Shown here: positions 25,784-34,768 of the stretch, in pieces | Layout: every line of letters begins with the position of its first letter | Position numbering within the stretch: the stretch's first letter is position 1 | From: Achromobacter veterisilvae | GTDB lineage: Bacteria; Pseudomonadota; Gammaproteobacteria; Burkholderiales; Burkholderiaceae_B | Assembly: GCF_900496975.1 (NCBI RefSeq) | Contig: NZ_UFQC01000014.1 | Coordinates: 62,001-126,000 of the forward strand | Direction: 5' to 3' | Length of the DNA stretch: 64,000 nucleotides | Program-made: the position numbers and the translations under genes | Notes under the pieces: model-generated | The model's database searches: none | The model's input: only the letters and a program-made list of their open reading frames with translations | What the model was told of the DNA's origin: nothing

Positions 25784-26197
25784 GACCGATCTCCTTCCAC
25801 ATATGGCCCGGACGGCGGCTGCCGACCCCCTGGCCTCGTTCTGGTCAAAATTGTTGTATTTATTGTCTGCAATTCTATATTCAATCTTATCTTAAATTCA
25901 ATATACATCATTTCATGCAATTTAAGAGAGGCCAGGGGTAATTGAATTGATGTCGTGTGTTTGGCCACCGCGCGGCCTGAACGTGACCGGCCTTCATCCG
26001 GCCGATCGGTTCGGCGCCGAAGGCTTGCGGGAATAACGCTAGATGCAAGGTTTGCCATCTCCACGGCTTGCCCCTGTGCGTATCTGACCGCGGGGCGAAG
26101 CAACGTTTCGGCTGACGAAAAGCTTCGGCGTCGAGCTTGCCCGCCACTTCCACCCGGCTCATCATCCAGCGATCAACAGCGGCAACAGGGACTACCC
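25784..26197. other. Divergent intergenic region, AT-rich promoter zone
   Basis: 414 bp between the divergent enoyl-CoA hydratase operon and the aldolase gene. The stretch 25845-25925 is strikingly AT-rich and carries the leftward promoter (separate entry) plus inverted TATATT / AATATA elements. From 25930 to the aldolase start it is GC-normal with no gene I can support; an open frame there is only an upstream extension of the aldolase frame. Confidence 0.5.
25874..25901 (-). promoter_or_regulatory. Promoter of the nine-gene transporter/catabolic operon
   Basis: On the minus strand TTGAAT (25896-25901) and TATAGA (25874-25879) are separated by 16 bp, about 90 bp before the first start codon. 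A following TTGCAGACAATAAATACAA segment could be the operator of the GntR protein. Confidence 0.5.
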
Positions 26198-26938
26198 ATG
26201 ACAACTTCACGCGGGGGCGACGGCCAGTCAAGTGTCGAAGTCGGCACATTCATCAAGACGCCAAGCGCGCATATCGTTGAGATCCTCGCCGTGGCGGGGC
26301 TGGATTTCGCCGTGCTGGACGCGGAACACGCGCCGTTCGATTTCGGGACGCTGGACGCGATGCTGATCGCCGGCAAGGCGGCCGGCCTGCCTCTTTTTGT
26401 CCGAGTCCCGGACTTCCAGCCCTCGACGCTTCTGCGCTCGCTGGATCTCGGGGCGGCGGGCGTTCTCGTGCCCCATGTCGATACGCCGGAAGATGCGAGA
26501 AATGTGGTGGCCCGCTGCCGCTACAAAGCCGGAGTACGCGGCTACAGCGGGGGATCGCGGTCATCCGGTTATGGGGAAAAGGGCATGCTGGCAGCCGTCG
26601 CAGACGCCGAGAGCGTGCAGATCATGTGCCAGATCGAGAGCATAGAGGCGGTCGACAACACCCGGGCGATTGCCGCCACGCAAGGGGTGGACGGAATCTT
26701 CGTGGGCCGGGCAGACCTGGCGTTATCCATGGGGCTTGCGGACAGTCAACATCCTGATGTCTTGAAAGCCACGGAGCGCGCTATCGCCGCTGGCGTGTCA
26801 CAGGGAAAACGCATTGGCGTGGTCGCCAGCAGCCTGGAGGAAAGAAAGCGCTACAGCGATCTCGGGGCGACCTGGTTCCTGCATGGATCAGATCAGTCCC
26901 TCCTCAAACAGGCTGCCCGCGCTCTCGTGCGCGCGTGA
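26198..26938 (+). CDS. HpcH/HpaI family aldolase
   Basis: 246 aa from ATG 26198; the frame is open far upstream, but homology starts here. The class II pyruvate aldolase pattern is clear: VGTFIKTPSAHIVEILAVAGLD, VLDAEHAPFD, FVRVPDF, GAAGVLVPHVDTPEDAR, and the metal-ligand Glu in CQIESIEAVDN. It would cleave or form a 4-hydroxy-2-oxo acid with pyruvate or glyoxylate. It is followed 29 bp later by a bicupin gene in the same direction. Confidence 0.87.
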   Translation: MTTSRGGDGQSSVEVGTFIKTPSAHIVEILAVAGLDFAVLDAEHAPFDFGTLDAMLIAGKAAGLPLFVRVPDFQPSTLLRSLDLGAAGVLVPHVDTPEDARNVVARCRYKAGVRGYSGGSRSSGYGEKGMLAAVADAESVQIMCQIESIEAVDNTRAIAATQGVDGIFVGRADLALSMGLADSQHPDVLKATERAIAAGVSQGKRIGVVASSLEERKRYSDLGATWFLHGSDQSLLKQAARALVRA

Positions 26939-26967
26939 AACCGAAGCCCTTCACCACGGAGACTGCA

Positions 26968-27819
26968 ATGACTTTTGGAACCCCCTCGTTGGAAGACTTT
27001 GCCGCTATCGCGCCGCAAGCCGACGAGCCCTTGCTCAAGGAATGGATCGCCCGCGGCGCCAACTTCGTCGCCTGTTACGTGCAAGCCCAGCCGGGCGCGC
27101 GCCTGGCCCGGGACGCGAGGCAAACCGACGAATACATGGTGTTCGTGGTCAGTGGCGCGGGGTCGATCGAGGCCGCGGATTCGTCGGCGGCGCTGGCGAC
27201 GGGACGATTGGCGATTGTGCCGCCGGGACCCAGCGAACTGATCCTGACGGAGCCGAGCACCCTTTTCCTGCTGTTCTCGTCGCGCGCGGCCGATCTGGCG
27301 GCCCGGGCGGCCAACGCGGACGTCTACTCAACGAGCGCGCCCAACGTCGCGCCGCTGACGGCATGGCCAGAACCGGCCGACGGTTATCGGCTGCGAACCT
27401 ATGACGTCGCCGCCCATGTCCGCCCCGACAGCAATATGCGCATCTTCCGCAGTTGCAACCTGATGCTCAATATCATGTTGCCGCGGTCGGCGCCGCGCGA
27501 CACGACCAAGCTCAGTCCCCATTCGCATACGGATTTCGAACAAGGGTCCTTCGCGCTGCTGGGCACCTGGAAACATCATCTGCGCTATCCGTGGGGCAAG
27601 GATCTGGGCGAGTGGCGCGAGGATGAACACCGCGAAGTCGGCAGTCCTTCGATGCTGGTCATTCCGCCGCAGGTCATCCATACAAGCAGGAACATCAACG
27701 AGGGGGAGGCCTGGCTGTTGGATATTTTCGCTCCCCCGCGGCTGGACTTCTCGAACCGGCCGGGGATGGTGTGCAACGCGGAAGACTACCCCTTGCCTGC
27801 CGGCGTTGCCACGCCTTGA
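26968..27819 (+). CDS. Bicupin-like protein
   Basis: 283 aa from ATG 26968 with GGAG upstream; a GTG at 26935 overlapping the aldolase stop is an alternative. Two cupin-like halves are seen: residues about 40-120 (DEYMVFVVSGAGSIE, LAIVPPG) and about 165-265 (SPHSHTDFEQGSFALLGTWKH, LVIPPQVIHTSRN). The second half keeps possible metal ligands (His-x-His, Glu, His); the first does not clearly. Operon position suggests a sugar-acid or keto-acid isomerase or dioxygenase role, which I cannot narrow. Confidence 0.65.
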   Translation: MTFGTPSLEDFAAIAPQADEPLLKEWIARGANFVACYVQAQPGARLARDARQTDEYMVFVVSGAGSIEAADSSAALATGRLAIVPPGPSELILTEPSTLFLLFSSRAADLAARAANADVYSTSAPNVAPLTAWPEPADGYRLRTYDVAAHVRPDSNMRIFRSCNLMLNIMLPRSAPRDTTKLSPHSHTDFEQGSFALLGTWKHHLRYPWGKDLGEWREDEHREVGSPSMLVIPPQVIHTSRNINEGEAWLLDIFAPPRLDFSNRPGMVCNAEDYPLPAGVATP

Positions 27820-27825
27820 GCGGAA

Positions 27826-28674
27826 TCAGCCAAAGGACAAGGCGTGATTCGCCTTGTTGGCCGCTTCCCGGAGCACCGGCAGGAATTTCGAGATCATTTG
27901 GTCCGCGGATGCGCGGGCGGAGACGGCGCCGACATTCATTGCCGCGATGACCTTCCCCGACCGGTCCCGCAAGGGGACGGCCAATGAACGCAAGCCGATC
28001 TCCAGCTCTTCGTCCACCAATATCCAGCCCTGCTCGCGCCCTTTGTCCAGGGCGGCGTAGAAGGCATCGCGGTCGACGATGGTCTTTTCCGTAAACGCCT
28101 GAAGCGGCCGCTCCCGCAGATACGCTTCCACCACGTGGCGAGGCTCGTAGGCGAGCAGCAGGCGCCCCATCGCCGAGACCGCGGCCGGCACCCGGCTTCC
28201 GACGCCAATGGCCATGTTCTGCACGATCCGCCGCGCTTGTGCGCGAGCCACGTACACGACGTCGGGCAGGTCCAGTACGCCGACGGATGAACTTTCGTTC
28301 AACTCCGACATGACTTCCTGCATGTACGGCTGCACGCGGTCCCAGAATTGACTGGACGACAGGTAGGCGTACCCGAGCTCCATGACTGGCGGCATCAACC
28401 GGAATGTCTGGCCGTCCGTCGCGGCATATTTGAGCCGCAACAGGGACCCCAGCAGACGGCGGGTGGAGGCTCGCGGTTGCTTCGTGATCTCGGCGATCTC
28501 GGACAGGGTGAGAGGCCGCTGTTCAGAGGCGAATGCGCGGATCACGTCCAGTCCGCGCTCAAAAGCCTGGACGCCGACCTGGTCGTCTTCCGTGCGCGCC
28601 AGAATCTCGTCGCGCTTTTTCTTTGAGCGAGGCCGCCGGGCGGCCGCTATCGTTTTATTCTGCTCTTGAGTCAT
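27826..28674 (-). CDS. IclR-family transcriptional regulator (1)
   Basis: 282 aa from ATG 28674; a TTG 15 bases upstream is possible. A basic N-terminal tail (RRPRSKKKRDE) is followed by the winged HTH (LTLSEIAEITKQPRASTRRLLGSLLRLKYA) and an IclR effector domain (GSRVPAAVSAMGRLLLA). It resembles PcaR/PobR-type regulators of aromatic or carboxylate catabolism. It is the last gene of the hyuA-hyuB operon and ends 6 bp from the convergent bicupin gene. Confidence 0.87.
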   Translation of the reverse strand: MTQEQNKTIAAARRPRSKKKRDEILARTEDDQVGVQAFERGLDVIRAFASEQRPLTLSEIAEITKQPRASTRRLLGSLLRLKYAATDGQTFRLMPPVMELGYAYLSSSQFWDRVQPYMQEVMSELNESSSVGVLDLPDVVYVARAQARRIVQNMAIGVGSRVPAAVSAMGRLLLAYEPRHVVEAYLRERPLQAFTEKTIVDRDAFYAALDKGREQGWILVDEELEIGLRSLAVPLRDRSGKVIAAMNVGAVSARASADQMISKFLPVLREAANKANHALSFG

Positions 28675-28737
28675 GTATTGAGTGCGCAATGAGGAAAACC
28701 GCGTCGGCGCGGGCCGACGCGGTTCCAGGCGGCCTGA

Positions 28738-30342
28738 TCAGGCCAGATATCCTATCACTTCATCCTTGCGCCGGTGTTCCGGATCCCGTTTTTCGGGGTC
28801 TCCAAATCCCCCTCCGCCCGGCGTCGCGAGATAGACCACGTCGCCCGGCGCAACGCGGTGTTGCCGTTTCTGCTCCGCGGGGGTGAGCGCGCGTCCGTTG
28901 ATATGCAGCACGCCGGTACTGCCGTGCTGGCCGCCGCAGACGCCGGGCGCCGGCGTTTGGGTGCGTTCGGCATGGAAGCCGATGACGACGGGACGCTCGC
29001 CGGCGTGCCGCAGTTGGACCTCCTGGCCCAAGCCACCCCGGTATTCGCCGTCGCCGCCGGATCCGCCGCGCAGGCGTTTGAATTCGTAGCGCAGCGGCGA
29101 CTGCTGCTCGGTCATCTCGATGGGCACGTTCGACACGTTGCTCGGCCAGCTCAGGCATGCATAGCCGTCCCGATTGTGCAGAGCGCCGACGCCGCCGTTG
29201 AAGAAAATCTTGTTCACGAAGGTGCGTCCGCCGTCGTCCTGGCCGGTGACCTGCATGCTCCACAGCGGAGAGCCGGCCCCCGACATGATGAGGTGCGGCG
29301 CCGCGGTCTCGAATGCGCCGAAAATCAGGAACGGCAGGAAGTGGCCCACCAGCGTGCGGCTCTGTCCCGATTGCGGATAGGTATGGTTGAGGATCGAGCC
29401 TTCAGGCGCCGTGACTTCGATGGGCAGCAGCGCCCCTTCATTGTTGGGCAGGTCCGGCGACAACAGGCATTTCAGCGCGTACGCCGTTTGCGAGGCGGTG
29501 TAGCAGAGGGCGACGTTGATGCCGCGGTCGACCTGATTGGAAGAGCCCGCATAGTCGACCTTGATGCGCTCGCCGTCGACGTCGATCGCGACCTTCAGCG
29601 TCAGCGGTTCGTTCAGGCCATCGGCCTGGAGCGAATACTCGTACTGCCCGTCAGGGAACTTCGCGATCGCATCGCGCATCGCCCGTTCCGTGCGGCCGAT
29701 GATCTCGTCGGCCAGTTCGTCGAGCGTCTCGAACCGGTTCTCTCGCGCCAACTCGACCGAGCGCTGTTCGAGCAGTTGCAGAGCGGCGATCTGGGCCCAG
29801 AGGTCTCCGATTACCTGGTCCGGGACCCGCGTGTTCTTGCGGATCATGGCGATGAGGGTTTCGTTGGCGACGCCCGCATCCATCAGTTTCATCATCGGGA
29901 CTTGCAGGCCTTCCTCGAAGATGTCGCGGACGTCGGCGGAGCCGGTCTTGCCGCCCATGTCGGGGGCGTGCGCGGTGGTGGCCACCATGCCGATGAAGCG
30001 CCCCTCGGCGAACATGGGTTTTGCCAGGGAGAGGTCGGGCAGGTGGCCCGTCCCCATCCAGGGGTCGTTGGTGATGAGGATGTCGCCAGCCTTCAAGGTC
30101 TCGACCGGAAAGTGCGCCAGGAAATGCTTGACAGTCCTGGGAAGCGTGCCGATGAAGGAGGGGATGCTCTCCGAGGCCTGGGCAATCGACCTGCCTTTCG
30201 TGTCGGTGACGATGCACGCGAAGTCATAGGATTCGCGGACGATGGTTGAAAAAGAAGAGCGCAACAGGGCCGCGCCGGCTTCGTCCGCGGCGGATACCAA
30301 GCGCTGCCACAGAATCTCGAGGGTGATGGGATCGAATTTCAT
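28738..30342 (-). CDS. Hydantoinase B / oxoprolinase family protein
   Basis: 534 aa. Family HyuB marks are FDPITLEILWQRLVSAADEAG at the start, DPWMGTGHLPDLSLAKP, HAPDMGG and the C-terminal GLGQEVQLRH and VYLATPGGGGFGDP. With HyuA it forms an ATP-dependent N-carbamoyl or cyclic-amide hydrolase, or acetone/acetophenone carboxylase-type complex. Its start overlaps the hyuA stop (ATGA). Lack of a third small subunit gene nearby favours a hydantoinase/oxoprolinase over a carboxylase. Confidence 0.9.
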   Translation of the reverse strand: MKFDPITLEILWQRLVSAADEAGAALLRSSFSTIVRESYDFACIVTDTKGRSIAQASESIPSFIGTLPRTVKHFLAHFPVETLKAGDILITNDPWMGTGHLPDLSLAKPMFAEGRFIGMVATTAHAPDMGGKTGSADVRDIFEEGLQVPMMKLMDAGVANETLIAMIRKNTRVPDQVIGDLWAQIAALQLLEQRSVELARENRFETLDELADEIIGRTERAMRDAIAKFPDGQYEYSLQADGLNEPLTLKVAIDVDGERIKVDYAGSSNQVDRGINVALCYTASQTAYALKCLLSPDLPNNEGALLPIEVTAPEGSILNHTYPQSGQSRTLVGHFLPFLIFGAFETAAPHLIMSGAGSPLWSMQVTGQDDGGRTFVNKIFFNGGVGALHNRDGYACLSWPSNVSNVPIEMTEQQSPLRYEFKRLRGGSGGDGEYRGGLGQEVQLRHAGERPVVIGFHAERTQTPAPGVCGGQHGSTGVLHINGRALTPAEQKRQHRVAPGDVVYLATPGGGGFGDPEKRDPEHRRKDEVIGYLA

Positions 30343-32429
30343 GCACGGTCTCCGGTATTCAGTTCCACGGCGATGATGCCGTTCTCAAGTAGTTCAAAGC
30401 TGCCATGGCTGCCGACGATCAGGGTGGACACGGACTCTTCCACGATGGCGGGGCCCGCGACCGTCGCGCCGGCAACCAGATTGGCGCGCTGATGCACGGG
30501 CATGTCGACCGTTTTGGCCAGGTCGGGGCAATACGCCTTCCGGCGTACCGGCACCCTGGATTCGGTCGCGGCCTCGTCCCGCTGTTTTCCGAGCTTGGTG
30601 TCGGCCGCGCCCGATACGTCGATTCTCACGTTCACGATCTCGACGTCATTGACGGGGGGAGTGATCGCGAAAACGCGCTTGTACTCGTCCGCGAACAGTT
30701 CCCGGACCCGGTCGGGGGTCGAGTCGCCGTAGGGGCCCGCGGGCAGCTCGGTAACCAATTCGAAGCCTTGGCCGACGAATCGCAGATCCGCGTACCGACG
30801 GGTGACGAGCGCCGTGCTCGATGCGCCGCTTTCCTTGAGGGTCTGCACGGCCGATGCTTCCAGCTCCTGGTAGGCGTGCTCGAGCGCGTCGATCTTGATC
30901 TGGCTGAGACGGTTCGAGAATGTCGTCACGCGGGTGACCTTGGGCGGCGCGATCAGCAGGCCCAAGGCGGAAGCCACGCCCGCCGACGGCGGGCACAGCA
31001 TGCGGCGAAGGCGCAGCTTCTTGGCAACGCTGTAGCCGTGCAGCGGGCCTCCGCCCCCCGTGACGAGCAACGAATACTCGCGGGCATCCCCCCCGCGCTC
31101 GGCGATATGGACGCGGGCGGCGGCGGCCATGTTCTCGTTCACGACGTCGGTGACGCCGGGGACGCACGACGCCGTATCCATGTCGAGTGTCTTGGCAACG
31201 GTGTCGAGGGCCTGTTTGGCGGCGGCTTCGCTGATCTTCATCGTGCCGCCGGCAAACGTGTCCGGATTCAGGTAGCCCAGGCACAAGTTCGCGTCGGTCA
31301 CCGTCGGATGCTCGCCGCCTTTCTGATAGCACGCCGGGCCAGGCTGCGAACCGGCACTGCGCGGGCCGACTTTGAGCAGACCCAGATGATCCACGTGGGC
31401 AATGCTGCCGCCGCCCGCGCCGATTTCGATCAGTTCGATCGTGGAAATCTTGATGGGCAGACCGCTGCCCGTGCGGAATCTCTTCTGGCGGGCGGCTTCG
31501 AATGTGTAGGCCACCAGCGGCTCGCCGTCCTCGATCACGCTGAGCTTCGCGGTGGTGCCGCCCATGTCGAACGCCAGGATTTTCGTTTCGGAGACATCCC
31601 GGCCGAATTGCGCGGCAACCAAGGCGCCGGCGGCGGGCCCGGATTCGAGCAACTGGACCGGCAGGCGCTTCGCTTCTTTGGTATGCACGAGTCCGCCATT
31701 CGACTGCATGAGGAAAAGCGGGGCCGTGATGCCCTCTTGGCGAAGACTGTCCTCCAGGGACGAGATGTAGCGATCGGCCAGCGGTTTGACGTAGGCGTTG
31801 GCGACCGTGGTGGAGAACCGCTCGTATTCCCGGATTTCGGCGACGACGGCGGCGGAACTCGAGATGGCGATGCCGGGCAGTTGCGCTTGGAGCATCTGGA
31901 CCGCGGCGGTTTCATGCTCCGGGTTGCGATAGGAGTGCAGGAACGCGACAGCGATGGATTCCACGCCGAGCGTCTTCAGCTTTTGCCCGGCCGCCAGGAG
32001 TTGGTCGCGGTCCAGGGGACGGGATATGGATCCGTCGGGCTCCGTGCGCTCGGCGACTTCCAGCCGGAGTTCCCGCGGCACGAGGGGTTCTATGAGCTCG
32101 AGGAAATTGTCGTACAGGTCATAGCGGCGCTCGCGGCCGATTTCCAGCACGTCGCGAAAACCTTCGGTCGTGATCATGCCCGTGACGGCGCCGCGCCGCT
32201 CGATGAGGGCATTCGTGAACAACGTGGTGGCGTGGACTACTCGCACGACTTGCTGCGGCTGCACGGCGCACCGCTTGAGCAGAATCCGGACGCCTCGCAG
32301 GACGCCCAGTTCCGGCTGGTCTGGCGTCGTCAGCTCTTTATGGCTGAAGTGGTCGCCGGACTGCACGTCCAACAAGACGATATCGGTGAAGGTGCCGCCG
32401 ATGTCGACCCCTAGCGAATAGTGACCCAT
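30339..32429 (-). CDS. Hydantoinase A / oxoprolinase family protein
   Basis: 696 aa from ATG 32429 with GGAGAAG before it. ASKHA-type ATP-binding motifs are seen at YSLGVDIGGTFTDIVLLD, DMGGTTAKLSVIEDG and GAGGGSIAHVD. It would hydrolyse ATP to phosphorylate a cyclic amide for ring opening with HyuB. It is first in an operon with hyuB and an IclR gene, transcribed from a control region shared with the divergent aminotransferase gene. Confidence 0.9.
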   Translation of the reverse strand: MGHYSLGVDIGGTFTDIVLLDVQSGDHFSHKELTTPDQPELGVLRGVRILLKRCAVQPQQVVRVVHATTLFTNALIERRGAVTGMITTEGFRDVLEIGRERRYDLYDNFLELIEPLVPRELRLEVAERTEPDGSISRPLDRDQLLAAGQKLKTLGVESIAVAFLHSYRNPEHETAAVQMLQAQLPGIAISSSAAVVAEIREYERFSTTVANAYVKPLADRYISSLEDSLRQEGITAPLFLMQSNGGLVHTKEAKRLPVQLLESGPAAGALVAAQFGRDVSETKILAFDMGGTTAKLSVIEDGEPLVAYTFEAARQKRFRTGSGLPIKISTIELIEIGAGGGSIAHVDHLGLLKVGPRSAGSQPGPACYQKGGEHPTVTDANLCLGYLNPDTFAGGTMKISEAAAKQALDTVAKTLDMDTASCVPGVTDVVNENMAAAARVHIAERGGDAREYSLLVTGGGGPLHGYSVAKKLRLRRMLCPPSAGVASALGLLIAPPKVTRVTTFSNRLSQIKIDALEHAYQELEASAVQTLKESGASSTALVTRRYADLRFVGQGFELVTELPAGPYGDSTPDRVRELFADEYKRVFAITPPVNDVEIVNVRIDVSGAADTKLGKQRDEAATESRVPVRRKAYCPDLAKTVDMPVHQRANLVAGATVAGPAIVEESVSTLIVGSHGSFELLENGIIAVELNTGDRA

Positions 32430-32441
32430 GGTCTTCTCCAA

Positions 32442-32456
32442 AAAAACGAACAAATG
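32442..32456 (+). repeat. 15-bp inverted repeat, left arm (operator candidate)
   Basis: AAAAACGAACAAATG, 12 bp upstream of hyuA. The exact reverse complement is at 32621-32635. Here it runs on into a local dyad GAACA-AA-TGTTC, which suits an IclR-type dimer. Confidence 0.6.
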
Positions 32457-32530
32457 TTCAATTCAAAATTTCTCTTGGCGATTCTAGGCGAAGAATATCG
32501 GTTTTTTCCAGCTATAAAGAGTGATTATCC

Positions 32531-32551
32531 AACCTGGATTCGGTCCAAGTT
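32531..32551. promoter_or_regulatory. Central inverted repeat of the divergent hyuA/aminotransferase region
   Basis: AACCTGGA and TCCAAGTT (7 of 8 paired) flank TTCGG. The centre (32541) is almost midway between the two outer 15-bp arms. A possible rightward promoter follows directly: TTGACT (32552-32557), 17 bp, AATAAC. Confidence 0.4.
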
Positions 32552-32620
32552 TTGACTATTTTTTTATATTTATCAATAACTTGAATCAGTAACTTGAAAT
32601 CGGAAAGTACAAAAATCGCC

Positions 32621-32635
32621 CATTTGTTCGTTTTT
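32621..32635 (-). repeat. 15-bp inverted repeat, right arm (operator candidate)
   Basis: CATTTGTTCGTTTTT, exact reverse complement of 32442-32456, 43 bp upstream of the aminotransferase start. Two IclR regulators are encoded in the flanking operons and either could bind it. Confidence 0.6.
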
Positions 32636-32678
32636 ATGATAATTTTGCGTAAACCAACTCTAGGAACGATGAAAGACC

Positions 32679-33854
32679 ATGGTTCACACCATTCAATCCC
32701 ATCTGCTTGCGGGGGTGCCCGCGTCGCAAAGCATTGCTGCCGCACAACGGGCCCGCGATTTGAAGGCCGCCGGTCGCGACATCGTTGCCGTGACGGTAGG
32801 CGAGCCCGATTTCGCCACGCCGCCGGAAGTGATCGAAGCGGCGTTTTCCGCGGCGCGCGAGGGGCAGACAAAGTACACGCCCGTGTCTGGAACGACAGGG
32901 CTACGCCAGGCGATCGCGCGGAAGTTCCAGCAGGAAAACGCCCTCGCCTATGATCCGAGCACGGAGATCCTGGTAGGAACCGGCGCCAAGCAGGTGATTT
33001 ACGACGCGCTGATCGCGACGCTGAATCCAGGCGACGAAGTCATCATCGTCGCCCCGTATTGGGTGTCTTACCCGAGCATCGCCCGGATGGCCGGCGCCAC
33101 CCCGGTTTTCATCGAAGCCAGCCCGGAGCATGGTCTCGTGCCCACGGCGGCGCAGCTTGAAGCGGCGATCACGCCTCGGACGCGATGGCTCATGTTGAAC
33201 TACCCCAACAACCCCAGCGGAGCGATCGCGAGCCGGGAGCAATACGCCGCGCTTGCAAAAGTGCTGGAGCGTTACCCGGACATTCTGGTGATGTCCGACG
33301 AAATTTATGAGCACATCCGGTTCGATGGCTCGGCGTTCATTTCCTTCGGAGCGATCACGCCCGAGATGCGCGAGCGCACGCTCGTGGTGAACGGCGTATC
33401 CAAGGCATTCGGCATGACCGGCTGGAGAATCGGGTATGCGGGAGGGCCGCGCGCGCTCATCGCGGCCATGACCAAGTTGCAGTCCCATGTGACCGGAGGG
33501 GCCAGCGCGGTCAGTCAGGCCGCGGCGCAGGCTGCCTTGCAGATGGATCCGGCGCTCCTGGCGCAGCGGGCCGCCACCTATGAGCAGCGCCGCGACCTGG
33601 TCTGCGGCCTGCTGGCGGCGTCGCCGGCGCTCGATGTGGTCCGGCCCAGCGGTGCATTCTATGTATTTGTCCGGGTCCGCGACACCGAAGTGCTGGGCGG
33701 GCGGCCTGTGGATGACTTCCTGCTGGATCATGGGGTCGCGGTGATTGCTGGCGAAGCATTCGGGTCGCCGGGCTGGTTCCGCATTTCTATCGCGACGCAC
33801 GACGCCGACCTGCAGGCGGCGTGCACGCGTATTTTGTCCGCGTTCTCACGTTGA
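32679..33854 (+). CDS. Class I/II PLP-dependent aminotransferase (AspC-like)
   Basis: 391 aa. Fold-type I marks are VTVGEPDFATPPEVI, YPNNPSG, the Asp-Tyr pair in VMSDEIYEH, the Schiff-base Lys in NGVSKAFGMTGWRIGY, and the carboxylate-binding Arg in GWFRISIA. It transfers an amino group between an amino acid and a keto acid, possibly handling the amino acid released by the hydantoinase set opposite. It starts an operon with an IclR and a Bug gene. Confidence 0.92.
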   Translation: MVHTIQSHLLAGVPASQSIAAAQRARDLKAAGRDIVAVTVGEPDFATPPEVIEAAFSAAREGQTKYTPVSGTTGLRQAIARKFQQENALAYDPSTEILVGTGAKQVIYDALIATLNPGDEVIIVAPYWVSYPSIARMAGATPVFIEASPEHGLVPTAAQLEAAITPRTRWLMLNYPNNPSGAIASREQYAALAKVLERYPDILVMSDEIYEHIRFDGSAFISFGAITPEMRERTLVVNGVSKAFGMTGWRIGYAGGPRALIAAMTKLQSHVTGGASAVSQAAAQAALQMDPALLAQRAATYEQRRDLVCGLLAASPALDVVRPSGAFYVFVRVRDTEVLGGRPVDDFLLDHGVAVIAGEAFGSPGWFRISIATHDADLQAACTRILSAFSR

Positions 33855-33873
33855 GCCGGGGGAGGGACCAGCC

Positions 33874-34680
33874 ATGGCATCCGTTCAGCCTGTCAATGCC
33901 GCCATTCGGGTCATCGAGCTGCTACAGGCGATGAACCGCCAGCCGGTCTGCTCCATCCATTGGCTCTACCAGGCAACCGGAATGCCAAAACCGACCATCG
34001 TGCGCCTGATGCAGACGCTGGCATCGCGCAACATCGTCCGCCACGCTCCGCAATATGGCGCGTACATGCTGGCTTCGGAGGTCGCTTCGCTTTGCTCGGG
34101 CTATCACGGAACGCCCCGCCTGGTCGACGCCGGGGCGGCCCCCCTGGATGCGTTCACCGAGGAACATCGATGGCCAGCCGCTCTGGCGGTATTCGATCAT
34201 GACGCAATGGTGGTGCGTTACAGCACCATCCCCCACTCCCCTTTGTCGCTGCATCAGTCCACGATAAACATGCGCTTGAGCCTGGCGAGCCGCGCGCTCG
34301 GCCGCGTCTATCTTGCGGCCTGCAGTCCGCAAGATCGCGCGACGATCCTGAAAATCCTGGAGGGGTCCACCGACCCGGAGGATGCGCCCGCCAAAGACGG
34401 GGCGACATTCACCACGGAGCTCGATCAGATCGCCGCCCTGGGTTATTCCCTCAGGGCGCCAGGCATTCGCCCGGTCTCCTCGACGCTCGCGGTGCCGGTC
34501 TATGACGGCGGCAGGGTTGCCGCCGCAATCGGCATGACATGGATCTCGTCGGCCTTGCAGGCGCAAGACGCCGTTCGGCGATACCTCGAACCCCTGCGGG
34601 ACGTTTCGCGCGAGATCTCGGACAATCTCGGCAAGCGCGGCTCGGCGGCCATCGAAATTTCGGACAGCGGAAAGTCGTGA
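33874..34680 (+). CDS. IclR-family transcriptional regulator (2)
   Basis: 268 aa from ATG 33874 with GGGGAGGG upstream. HTH region IHWLYQATGMPKPTIVRLMQTLASRNIV; effector domain with STINMRLSLASRALGRVYLAA. It is 19 bp after the aminotransferase gene. Together with the other IclR gene, both arms of the divergent cluster encode a regulator of the same family. Confidence 0.87.
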   Translation: MASVQPVNAAIRVIELLQAMNRQPVCSIHWLYQATGMPKPTIVRLMQTLASRNIVRHAPQYGAYMLASEVASLCSGYHGTPRLVDAGAAPLDAFTEEHRWPAALAVFDHDAMVVRYSTIPHSPLSLHQSTINMRLSLASRALGRVYLAACSPQDRATILKILEGSTDPEDAPAKDGATFTTELDQIAALGYSLRAPGIRPVSSTLAVPVYDGGRVAAAIGMTWISSALQAQDAVRRYLEPLRDVSREISDNLGKRGSAAIEISDSGKS

Positions 34681-34768
34681 CGGCGATGTAGGCGCGGCTC
34701 ACCCTATCAGCTAGATTCTGAGCCACGCCATGCGATGTGCAGGCATAAACGTATATCAAGGGGAAAAC

